Positions 29,746 to 36,385 of a stretch of 36,385 nucleotides of DNA are shown here, piece by piece (position 1 is the first letter of the stretch; every line of letters starts with the position of its first letter). The DNA comes from a virus, in IMG/VR virus record IMGVR_UViG_3300021574_000010, positions 1 to 36,385 of that record, one strand, 5' to 3'. The position numbers were made by a program, and so were the translations under genes. The notes beneath the pieces were generated by a model. The model had not been told where the DNA came from and made no database searches. It worked only from the letters and a program-made list of their open reading frames with translations.

Positions 29746-30665
29746 GTATTACTCTTAATGGTACAACAGGCATTTCAGGTGTAGACGGTTCATCTACAGC
29801 ACCTGCCTTTCAAGGAACAGATACCAACACAGGTTTATTCTACGGAACAGATATTGTAGGTATCTCTACAGGTGGTTCAGAAAGAGTAAGAGTAGACGCA
29901 TCTGGTAATGTAGGGATTGGTACTACGAGTCCTGTTGCTAGTTATCGTTTGTCAATTTATGACCAAACTAATGGTGCAACTAATATTAGTGGATTAGCTC
30001 TAATCGAACCTGGTGCTGCAACAAGTTACTCATATTTTAAAACTACATCTCAAGCATCAGCAGATACTAGAACAATCATTGGGAATGGTGCTGCATCTCG
30101 TGCATTTGCATTTGAAACTGGTGGCACAGAACGTATGCGTATAGACTCTAGTGGTAGATTAATGCTTGGCACAACAACTACAAGTATTTCTTCATTAGAT
30201 GCTAAATATTTTGACGCTGCTGATGGTCAAAGATTATTTTCAGCTAGAGGAAGCACTGCTGCTAGAGAGCATATAATTTTTTTAAACCCTAATGGTGATG
30301 TAGGTTCTATTGACACAACTAGCTCTTCAACTGCATATAATACATCATCTGACTATCGTCTAAAAGAAAACATTACACCAATGACAGGTGCTTTGGCTAA
30401 AGTTGCATTATTAAAACCAGTTACATACACATGGAAAGTAGATGGTTCTGATGGTGAAGGTTTTATAGCCCATGAGTTACAAGAAGTAAAACCAGATTGC
30501 GTAACAGGAACTAAAGATGAAGTAGATGCAGAAGGTAATCCTAAATATCAAGGCGTAGACACATCATTCCTAGTAGCTACTCTAACAGCAGCTATCCAAG
30601 AACAACAAACCATCATCAACGACCTAAAAGCAAGAGTCACAGCATTGGAGGCTAGCAATGTCTAA
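29742..30665 (+). CDS. Tail fibre/spike with S74 self-cleaving chaperone domain
   Basis: 307 residues from ATG 29742 (ATGA overlap). N-terminal shaft modules (TNTGLFYGTDIVGISTGGSE, VRVDASGNVGIGTTSP) lead to a C-terminal intramolecular chaperone with SSDYRLKENI. Ser203-Asp204 is the expected self-cleavage site and Lys208 the partner of peptidase S74. The chaperone helps trimer folding and is then cut off. The final helix (QEQQTIINDLKARVTALEAS) is coiled coil. Confidence 0.85.
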   Translation: MSITLNGTTGISGVDGSSTAPAFQGTDTNTGLFYGTDIVGISTGGSERVRVDASGNVGIGTTSPVASYRLSIYDQTNGATNISGLALIEPGAATSYSYFKTTSQASADTRTIIGNGAASRAFAFETGGTERMRIDSSGRLMLGTTTTSISSLDAKYFDAADGQRLFSARGSTAAREHIIFLNPNGDVGSIDTTSSSTAYNTSSDYRLKENITPMTGALAKVALLKPVTYTWKVDGSDGEGFIAHELQEVKPDCVTGTKDEVDAEGNPKYQGVDTSFLVATLTAAIQEQQTIINDLKARVTALEASNV

Positions 30666-31278
30666 AATTTCGCTAACGCCTAATGCTTCTGGTACAGGTA
30701 ACTTTATAATAGCAAGTCCCAACAGTAATACTGACAGAACACTTACGCTACCAGATAGCACAGGAACTGTAGTAGTCACAAGTGGTGCACAAACAATAGA
30801 GTTTGCTGACGGCTCTGCATCAGCACCATCTATTACTAATTCAGGTGATACTAATACAGGTATATTTTTCTCTGCTGCTGATACTATAGACTTTGCTGAA
30901 GGTGGTGCTGCTGTTGGTCAATTTGACTCATCTGCTAACTTTAAATTTAACTCTGGTTATGGTTCTGTAGCCACAGCATACGGATGTCGTGCATGGGTAA
31001 ACTTTAACGGTACAGGCACACCAGCAATTAGAGCTAGTGGAAATGTAACAAGTCTTACTGATAATGGTACAGGTGATTATTTTATTAATTATACAACAAA
31101 TATGCCTGACGGAAAATACTCATTGGCTGGTAGTGCATCTTCAAGTGGTGGCGGAGTTTTTATTGTATGTACTGACCATGCAGGAGATTACCCAACAAAT
31201 CAAATCAGAATATCCGTAACTAATGGCTCTGGAACATATTCTGATAGAGTTGCTGTCAATGTTGCTATATTCAGATAA
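30658..31278 (+). CDS. Receptor-binding tail fibre protein
   Basis: 206 residues, 8-base overlap with the S74 fibre. The N-terminal half carries fibre modules (SNTDRTLTLPDSTGTVVVTS, SGDTNTGIFFSAADTIDFAE) similar to those of the previous gene. The C-terminal half starts GCRAWVNFNGTGTPAIRASG, a tip domain common in phage fibres. Role in host recognition is inferred. Confidence 0.7.
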   Translation: MSKISLTPNASGTGNFIIASPNSNTDRTLTLPDSTGTVVVTSGAQTIEFADGSASAPSITNSGDTNTGIFFSAADTIDFAEGGAAVGQFDSSANFKFNSGYGSVATAYGCRAWVNFNGTGTPAIRASGNVTSLTDNGTGDYFINYTTNMPDGKYSLAGSASSSGGGVFIVCTDHAGDYPTNQIRISVTNGSGTYSDRVAVNVAIFR

Positions 31279-31287
31279 GGACAAAAA

Positions 31288-31473
31288 ATGAACAAAAGAA
31301 TAGTATATCAAAATGACGAAGGTGGAATTAGTATTATAGTTCCAGCAGACTGCGGTTTAACTATAGAAGAAATTGCTGCTAAAGATGTTCCAACAGGCAA
31401 AGAATATCATATTGTAGACGTATCTGATATACCAACAGACAGAACATTTAGGAACGCATGGACATGGCAATAA
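31288..31473 (+). CDS. Small fibre-region protein (61 aa)
   Basis: 61 residues, AAGGAC upstream. KRIVYQNDEGGISIIVPADC and VDVSDIPTDRTFRNAWTW form a small domain often seen next to phage fibre genes, possibly a fibre assembly factor. Ends overlapping the next gene by 16 bases. Confidence 0.6.
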   Translation: MNKRIVYQNDEGGISIIVPADCGLTIEEIAAKDVPTGKEYHIVDVSDIPTDRTFRNAWTWQ

Positions 31474-31688
31474 TTGTTGACATAAACAAAGCTAAAGACA
31501 TTACTAAAGACAGACTTCGTGCTGAACGTAAACCTTTACTAGAAGCTCAAGATGTAGCTTTTCAACGTGCTTTAGAGTCAGGTGCAGATACAAGTGCTAT
31601 TGTTGCAGAAAAGCAAAGACTTCGTGATATTACTACATTGGTAGACACAGCAAATACTGTAGAAGAATTAAAAGAGATTACAATATGA
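31458..31688 (+). CDS. Small fibre-region helical protein (76 aa)
   Basis: 76 residues from ATG 31458; ATG 31464 is also possible and gives the more typical start MAIIVDINKAKD. AGGA at 31451-31454 fits either. The rest is one or two long charged helices (ITKDRLRAERKPLLEAQDVA). Pairs with the preceding small protein; likely structural or assembly role. Confidence 0.55.
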   Translation: MDMAIIVDINKAKDITKDRLRAERKPLLEAQDVAFQRALESGADTSAIVAEKQRLRDITTLVDTANTVEELKEITI

Positions 31689-32800
31689 CAACAACAGTTA
31701 GCGGCTCACAAATAACGTTTAACGACAATACCACACAAAACACAAGTGCGTATGGTGGTGGCTTTGCGTTCCGTAACCGTATTATAAATGGGGGGATGGT
31801 TATAGACCAGCGTAATGCTGGGGCTAGTGTTACTATTAATAGTTCAACTGGTGCATATACATTAGATAGATGGGAAGGCAGAGGAGAAGCTTCTCAAGGT
31901 GTTTATACAATGCAACAAAGTTCAACCGCACCTACTGGATTTAATAAATCTTTGTTAGTTACAGTTACTACTGCTGACTCAAGTCTTGCTTCAGGAGATA
32001 ATTATTATTTTAGGCAAATTGTTGAAGGTTTCAATATTGCAGATTTAGGATGGGGAACTGCTAGTGCACAAACAGTAACGTTATCTTTTTGGGTTCGTTC
32101 TAGTTTAACTGGCACTTTTGGAGGGGCAATAACAAATGCTTCTACATCAACAAGAGCTTATGGATTTACATATACTATCTCATCAGCAAATACTTGGGAA
32201 CAAAAAACAATAACTATTACAGGCGATACAACTGGTACATGGAATACAGATAATAGCGGTGGTATGTTTATAAATTTCTCTTTGGGAGCTAATGCAGATA
32301 GACAGACTACTGCTAATACTTGGTCTGCTATTTCAAGTGTAATTATAAGTGGAGCAACTGGAGAAGGTTCTATTATAGGCACTAACGGAGCTACCTTCTA
32401 CATCACAGGTGTCCAACTAGAAAAAGGCAGTACTGCTACATCTTTTGACTATAGACCTTATTCTGCCGAACTTGCAATGTGTCAGAGATATTTTCAATTA
32501 ATTAAATTTGGAACAGTGATTGCACAAAATACAACAAATTTATTAAGCAATTTTTCTTTATTGTGCCAAATGAGGTCATCTCCATCTATCGGTAAAACAA
32601 GTGGAAGTATAGCAATAGGAGATATGGTATCTGCTGGATATACCACAACATCAACTCCTACTCTTTCTGCGTATGATAATAATGATATTAGAGTAAATTT
32701 TGCATTAGCAGGATTTACTGGTTTAACTGCTTATCGTTCATATCAACACGAACCTAGTAGTGGTAGCCCATCATTAATAACAGTATCTGCGGAACTATAA
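31685..32800 (+). CDS. Tail fibre with putative carbohydrate-binding domain
   Basis: 371 residues, ATGA overlap. GGGFAFRNRIINGGMVIDQR, then YTLDRW and a jelly-roll-like beta domain ending ATFYITGVQLEKGSTATSFD YRPYSAEL (two adjoining pieces). This arrangement is common in phage tail fibres that bind glycans. The final 110 residues look like a variable tip. Probably a receptor-binding protein. Confidence 0.75.
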   Translation: MTTTVSGSQITFNDNTTQNTSAYGGGFAFRNRIINGGMVIDQRNAGASVTINSSTGAYTLDRWEGRGEASQGVYTMQQSSTAPTGFNKSLLVTVTTADSSLASGDNYYFRQIVEGFNIADLGWGTASAQTVTLSFWVRSSLTGTFGGAITNASTSTRAYGFTYTISSANTWEQKTITITGDTTGTWNTDNSGGMFINFSLGANADRQTTANTWSAISSVIISGATGEGSIIGTNGATFYITGVQLEKGSTATSFDYRPYSAELAMCQRYFQLIKFGTVIAQNTTNLLSNFSLLCQMRSSPSIGKTSGSIAIGDMVSAGYTTTSTPTLSAYDNNDIRVNFALAGFTGLTAYRSYQHEPSSGSPSLITVSAEL

Positions 32801-32801
32801 T

Positions 32802-32972
32802 ATGTATAAATTATATAATAATTATATAACAAAAGAATTAGTTTCAATTATTAAGTTAAATGAAAATAATAATGGTGTATTATCAATACCATTAGACCAA
32901 GATAACACAGACTACCAAACCTATTTAAAATGGTTAGACGAAGGCAATACGCCCTTACCAGCAGATGAATAA
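32802..32972 (+). CDS. 56-aa fibre-region protein
   Basis: 56 residues starting two bases after the fibre gene. A YNNYITKELV start and the end YQTYLKWLDEGNTPLPADE match a small phage family next to fibre genes. No clear ribosome-binding site, so coupled translation is likely. Confidence 0.6.
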   Translation: MYKLYNNYITKELVSIIKLNENNNGVLSIPLDQDNTDYQTYLKWLDEGNTPLPADE

Positions 32973-32988
32973 ATAAAAGGAGAATAAC

Positions 32989-33945
32989 TTGTTTGGCATA
33001 AGTGCATTTTCCCAATCTCCTTTTAGCTCTTTAGCAGGCGGACAAACACTATTAGCTTCTGCTAGTGTAAATGCAACAGCTACGGTTACAGCTTTAGGCT
33101 TTAGAATACTACCATTTAGTGCTGCTATTACAGGAAATGCTACTGTAACAGCTAGTGGCACTAGACTACTATTTGGTAATGCAGTCGTAAACTGCACAGG
33201 TACAGTTACTGCTGACGCTACAAGAGAACGCACAGGTAGTGCAGATATATCTTGCTACGCTATTATTACTGTAGATGGTTTCTCATTTATCTATGGCACA
33301 GCAGATGTAAATGTAACTGCCACAGTAAGTGCTAGTGCTAATACAACATTATTTGGTAGTGGTAGTATATCTGCTAACGCTACAGTCACAGCAGATGGTA
33401 ACAGAGTTCAGTTTGGTATTGGTTCTATTACAGGTAACGCTACAGTTACTGCTAATGCTAATAGCATATTCTCTGCTAACGGTGTTATTACAGCTAACGC
33501 TACAGTAACAGCATCTGCACAACGCACTAGAACAGACTCTGCAAGTATTACAAGTAATGCAACAGTTACAGCAGACGCTAACAGACTTACATTTGATAGT
33601 GCATCTATCACAGGAACTGCCACAGTCACAGCATTAGGTGGTTATGTAGTATCAGGGTTTGCACAAGTAGATGCCTTTGCTACAGTTACAGCAAGTGCTA
33701 ACGCTGTATTAGCAGGTTTTGCTTATGTAGAAGGTATAGGCACAGTAACTGCAATAGGATATATACAAGGTGAAGAATGGACACCTACACCATTTAGCAC
33801 AGATACATGGACAGACTCAACATTATCAACAGATACATGGACTACAATAGCATCATCTACAGACACATGGTCAGATTCAACAGCAAGTTCAGATGTATGG
33901 ACAGAAGTAACACCAAGTAACGATATATGGCTTCGTCAGGGCTAG
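32989..33945 (+). CDS. Repeat-built fibre protein (12 x 20 aa plus 5 x 10 aa)
   Basis: 318 residues from TTG 32989 with AAAAGGAG upstream. After a 23-residue leader come twelve back-to-back 20-residue units (residues 24-263) of the form GSITGNATVTANANxxxFxx, and then five 10-residue units (269-318) of the form SSTDTWSDST. The regular T-V-T/S-x spacing suggests a beta-solenoid or trimeric shaft. It lies between fibre and collar genes, so it is probably a fibre shaft or decoration. Confidence 0.7.
   Translation: MFGISAFSQSPFSSLAGGQTLLASASVNATATVTALGFRILPFSAAITGNATVTASGTRLLFGNAVVNCTGTVTADATRERTGSADISCYAIITVDGFSFIYGTADVNVTATVSASANTTLFGSGSISANATVTADGNRVQFGIGSITGNATVTANANSIFSANGVITANATVTASAQRTRTDSASITSNATVTADANRLTFDSASITGTATVTALGGYVVSGFAQVDAFATVTASANAVLAGFAYVEGIGTVTAIGYIQGEEWTPTPFSTDTWTDSTLSTDTWTTIASSTDTWSDSTASSDVWTEVTPSNDIWLRQG
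33058..33777 (+). repeat. Tandem array of twelve 60-base coding repeats
   Basis: Twelve in-frame units of exactly 60 bases, diverged at the DNA level but conserved in the ATVTA core. Exact phase over 720 bases indicates structural selection. Confidence 0.8.
33793..33942 (+). repeat. Tandem array of five 30-base coding repeats
   Basis: Five in-frame units of 30 bases encoding S-T-D-T-W-type decapeptides, directly before the stop codon. Trp lies at the same place in each unit. Confidence 0.75.
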
Positions 33946-33962
33946 TTAATTAAGGAAAACAA

Positions 33963-34478
33963 ATGGCAAAAACAAAAATTTCAGAATTTAGCTCAACAGC
34001 AGCAGATAATACGGATATTACAAATATCAATATTGCTGAAGGTTGTTCACCAGCTAACTTAAACAACTCCATTCGTAGTTTAATGGCGTTACTAAAAGAC
34101 CAACAAACAGGTGCTAGTGGCGACCCATTTACAGTTGCAGGTACATTAGTATCTTCAGGCACAGTAGACATTACAGGTGCATTTAGACTAGACGGAACTG
34201 CAGGTGCTAGTGGTCAAGTATTGTTATCAGCAGGTGGTAGTAATACTCCTACATGGGGTAATGCGTTTGTAGCTGGTATGATAATGCTATGGTCAGGTTC
34301 TTCAGCAACTATTCCTACTGGTTGGGTATTATGTGATGGCACAAATTCTACACCAGACTTACGTAACCGTTTCGTAGTAGGTGCTACATCTACATACGCT
34401 GTAGGTGCTACAGGTGGTAGTGCTAATGCTCCACAACCATACACCACAAACTTTAGGTTCAGCACAAGCTGGTTCTGA
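33963..34478 (+). CDS. Phage tail collar protein, N-terminal and central part (frame broken)
   Basis: 171 residues. KTKISEFSSTAADNTDITNI starts a fibre N-terminal domain; FVAGMIMLWSGSSATIPTGW then VLCDGTNSTPDLRNRFVVGA is the classical phage collar domain. After GGSANA near 34430 the frame loses sense and stops. The +1 frame continues the domain, so one extra base (probably in CC of GCTCCACAAC) breaks the gene. Confidence 0.75.
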   Translation: MAKTKISEFSSTAADNTDITNINIAEGCSPANLNNSIRSLMALLKDQQTGASGDPFTVAGTLVSSGTVDITGAFRLDGTAGASGQVLLSAGGSNTPTWGNAFVAGMIMLWSGSSATIPTGWVLCDGTNSTPDLRNRFVVGATSTYAVGATGGSANAPQPYTTNFRFSTSWF

Positions 34479-34656
34479 TAATGGTGGCGCACCTGTAGAT
34501 GCAAGTACAGGTTATGGAACAGGTAGAACATCATCTGCTACAAGTAGTTCTACTACAGGTATTACAGTTGCTACATCCATTTCTACAGAAGGTTCAAGTG
34601 GCACTAATGCTAACTTACCTCCTTACTATGCACTTTGCTACATTATGAAGACCTAA
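34405..34656 (+). CDS. Tail collar protein, C-terminal part in the +1 frame
   Basis: The meaningful part begins near 34430 with HNHTPQTLGSAQAGSDNGGA and ends GTNANLPPYYALCYIMKT. The NLPPYYALCYIMK end is the standard end of collar-domain proteins. Together with the upstream piece it would give one protein of about 230 residues. Confidence 0.6.
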   Translation: MLQVVVLMLHNHTPQTLGSAQAGSDNGGAPVDASTGYGTGRTSSATSSSTTGITVATSISTEGSSGTNANLPPYYALCYIMKT

Positions 34657-34657
34657 T

Positions 34658-35308
34658 ATGCCTACACAACGTATAGCATTTAAAGACTGGTTACCAGACC
34701 AACCTAGCATTTTAGACTCTGTATCAGAAGCTAATAATGTTATTCCTGCAGCAGTAGGTTATGGTCCGTTTAAGTCAGCAGTAACATTTTCAGGTACAGC
34801 TTCAGAGAACTTGAATAATTGCTTTGCTGCTAAACTAGACAATGACGTATTCATCTTTGCTGGTGGTAATACTAAACTATTTAAAGTAGATAATACTGAC
34901 TTATCTCTAGTAGACGAGTCTAAAGCAGGTGGATATACAGGTACAAATAGATGGCAATTCTTACAATTCGGTAGTCTTGCATTAGCATCTAATGGCTCTG
35001 AAAAGATACAAGCGTTTGACGTAAACAGTTCTACAGCATTTGCAGACGTTAGTTCAGATGCGCCTATCGCTAAATACATTACAGCAGTTCGTGACTTTGT
35101 AGTAGGTGCTAATATTGGTGCAGGCACATCACCTAATATGGTCCGCTGGAGTGGAATCAACGATGCCACCACTTGGACCACCACAGCGACTTCTCAAAGT
35201 GACTATCAGTTACTCCCTGACGGTGGTGATATAACCGGTATCGTAGGTGGTGAGTTTGGTATTGTATTCCTAGAAAAAGCCATTGACACCTCTTATATTT
35301 CAGTTTGA
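34658..35308 (+). CDS. P22 gp10-like tail stabilisation protein, first part (frame broken)
   Basis: 216 residues (TQRIAFKDWLPDQPSILDSV start, then SLALASNGSEKIQAFDV and MVRWSGINDATTW), matching packaged-DNA stabilisation/hub proteins of P22-like tails. At FLEKAI near 35280 the frame changes by +1: the homologous continuation TPLIFQFDTISRNVG lies in the next frame. Confidence 0.7.
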   Translation: MPTQRIAFKDWLPDQPSILDSVSEANNVIPAAVGYGPFKSAVTFSGTASENLNNCFAAKLDNDVFIFAGGNTKLFKVDNTDLSLVDESKAGGYTGTNRWQFLQFGSLALASNGSEKIQAFDVNSSTAFADVSSDAPIAKYITAVRDFVVGANIGAGTSPNMVRWSGINDATTWTTTATSQSDYQLLPDGGDITGIVGGEFGIVFLEKAIDTSYISV

Positions 35309-36017
35309 CACTATCTCTCGTAACGTAGGATGTATAGAAGGTAACTCTATTGCACAATACGCAGGAACAGCTTATTTCTTATCAGATGACGGTTTTTACG
35401 CCACCAACGGTCAAACGCTAACTGGTATTGGCTCTGAAAAAGTAGATAGATACTTCTTTAACAACGCTAACATTGGTGATATTGACTCTATATCAGCAGC
35501 AGTAGACCCTGAACGTAACCTTGTTATTTGGAATTATACTAACGTATCTGGTAGTCGTTCACTACTTATCTACAACTTTGAAACACAAAAATGGTGTGAA
35601 GCTGATACAGATGTAGACTATTTATCTACACTTGCTACTCCAGGTGCAACATTAGATGGTCTTGACTCTGCTTACAATGTTACAGCAGGTTCATTTACAA
35701 TAGGCAAACAATATACAATTAGAAGTGTAGGCACAACATCATTTACAAGTATTGGTGCAGTTGCTAACACAGTAGGCGTATTATTTACAGCTACCGGTGT
35801 AGGTTCAGGTACAGGTGTAGCTATAGATATGGCAGCATCTGCAGCAGCTTTAAAAACATCTGATACACTCGTAACTACGCTAGACGATAGACTTTACAAA
35901 GGTGGTAAGTTCTTATTTGGTGGTGTTCGTGATACTAGAATTATCACATTTACAGGAACAAACGCTACAGGATACTATTACTTATGGTTCATCTGTATCA
36001 GCAAGTCAAGAAGATAG
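35283..36017 (+). CDS. P22 gp10-like tail stabilisation protein, middle part
   Basis: Continuation of the preceding piece: IFQFDTISRNVGCIEGNSIA, YFLSDDGFYATNG, GSEKVDRYFFNN and NLVIWNYTN are family features (the SRNVGC and DDGFY motifs particularly). Near 35970, after TFTGTNATG, sense moves again by +1 to the third piece. Confidence 0.65.
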   Translation: MTPLIFQFDTISRNVGCIEGNSIAQYAGTAYFLSDDGFYATNGQTLTGIGSEKVDRYFFNNANIGDIDSISAAVDPERNLVIWNYTNVSGSRSLLIYNFETQKWCEADTDVDYLSTLATPGATLDGLDSAYNVTAGSFTIGKQYTIRSVGTTSFTSIGAVANTVGVLFTATGVGSGTGVAIDMAASAAALKTSDTLVTTLDDRLYKGGKFLFGGVRDTRIITFTGTNATGYYYLWFICISKSRR

Positions 36018-36132
36018 ATGCTCTGTAAGAAGTGCAGGTCGTTATCATAGAGTAGCTTTAACACCTACAGGTCCTAACTGGTCATCTGCTATTGGAATGG
36101 ATATAGACTACTCTGAACAAGGAACGAGATAA
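35902..36132 (+). CDS. P22 gp10-like tail stabilisation protein, C-terminal part
   Basis: The meaningful part starts near 35970 with DTITYGSSVSASQEDRCSVR and ends RVALTPTGPNWSSAIGMDID with YSEQGTR, the normal C-terminus of the family. Without the two frame changes the gene would cover 34658-36132 with about 490 residues. Confidence 0.6.
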   Translation: MVSSYLVVFVILELSHLQEQTLQDTITYGSSVSASQEDRCSVRSAGRYHRVALTPTGPNWSSAIGMDIDYSEQGTR

Positions 36133-36385
36133 TGGCTCGTGATATGTACCGTAAACTACCTTGGACAGGTGGTGACCCTAGAAGTGTAGCAGAAATTGTG
36201 AATGGTCTTGTAGAAGGTAAGTCTAACAATACAGGTGACTTTTCTACAGCTACAAGTACTACAACTACTACACTTTATAATGAACGTATAGGGTTTAATT
36301 CAGTTATCTTATTTATGCCTTTAGACCATGACTCATCTCAAGAAATAAAAGACATTTACTTTACAAACTTTGCACAAGGAAGTTG
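36132..36385 (+). CDS. Late tail-region protein, N-terminal part (runs off the window)
   Basis: ATG 36132 overlaps the previous stop (TAATG). At least 84 residues, including KLPWTGGDPRSVAEIVNGLV, EGKSNNTGDFS and NSVILFMPLDHDSSQEIKDI. I recall this pattern from small podoviral proteins between the gp10-like and GNAT-like genes, which agrees with the GNAT-like piece at base 1. Confidence 0.6.
   Translation, partial: MARDMYRKLPWTGGDPRSVAEIVNGLVEGKSNNTGDFSTATSTTTTTLYNERIGFNSVILFMPLDHDSSQEIKDIYFTNFAQGS

Noticed and set aside
34759-35184. A 141-codon minus-strand frame within the tail stabilisation gene.
   Set aside because: Antisense shadow of a well supported gene; no recognisable sequence.
1-36385. 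CRISPR arrays, tRNA genes, integrase/attachment sites, insertion sequences.
   Set aside because: No spaced direct repeats, cloverleaf-like sequences, recombinase motifs or transposase frames were found on reading both strands.
1-36385. Circular closure by joining base 36385 to base 1.
   Set aside because: The joined frame continues the 3'-terminal gene with a sequence unlike its expected ending and leaves no room for the N-terminal part of the GNAT-like gene, so the window is not a closed circle.

Overview
This window is most of the genome of an AT-rich, strictly lytic-looking tailed phage with a short tail (podovirus type). The supporting genes are a PBSX-type large terminase, a P22-like portal, an SU10-type capsid protein, P22 gp4- and gp10-like neck/tail proteins, several fibre genes and a run of large glycine/glutamine-rich internal virion proteins. 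There is no tape measure, sheath, integrase, phage RNA polymerase, DNA polymerase or recognisable tRNA gene. Genes are packed, mostly with 1-14 base overlaps (ATGA, TAATG, ATG-N-TAA types). Both ends of the window cut a gene.

Layout. (1) 1-5222, rightward: end of a GNAT-like gene and four internal/injection virion proteins. (2) 5222-7073: lysis region (XhlA-like protein, exported protein, SprT-like metalloprotease, GTA-type holin with a non-standard start, small membrane proteins, DUF5675 enzyme). (3) 7083-8007: DEDD exonuclease and a small gene, ending in a convergent overlap. (4) 12162 down to 7977, leftward: an early-type arm with DUF1071 annealing protein, YqaJ exonuclease, SSB-like protein, SleB-type wall hydrolase, DUF3310, a PD-(D/E)XK nuclease and many membrane or orphan microproteins. 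(5) 12163-12294: divergent AT-rich promoter region. (6) 12295-17356, rightward: replication initiator-like protein, DnaB-like helicase, NinB, TAGT-like glycosyltransferase, DUF1364 and other nucleases, ending in a Q-like antiterminator. (7) 17362-17474: strong promoter followed by a strong terminator. (8) 17481-36385: late genes: basic miniproteins, GT8-like glycosyltransferase, terminases, portal, scaffold, capsid, a glycosyltransferase block, adaptor, fibres and tail stabilisation protein.

The most striking feature is a 23-codon gene at 10114-10185 on the plus strand, inside the leftward arm. It has its own -10 box and ribosome-binding site and encodes a full-length PqqA, the ribosomal precursor of pyrroloquinoline quinone (PQQ), with the cross-linked Glu15 and Tyr19 in place. 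No other pqq gene is present, so the host would have to supply PqqB-E. This points to a PQQ-making host, most plausibly an AT-rich methylotroph (Methylophilales-like) that relies on PQQ methanol dehydrogenase. The phage may top up the substrate peptide during infection.

A second coherent system is the Q-like gene with promoter, -10-like pause element and terminator, which matches the lambdoid late switch (Q, pR', tR'). Five late genes (scaffold, TPR-glycosyltransferase, tail collar, and the stabilisation protein twice) are interrupted by single-base frame changes. Some may be sequencing errors; the scaffold one sits at a plausible slippery site.
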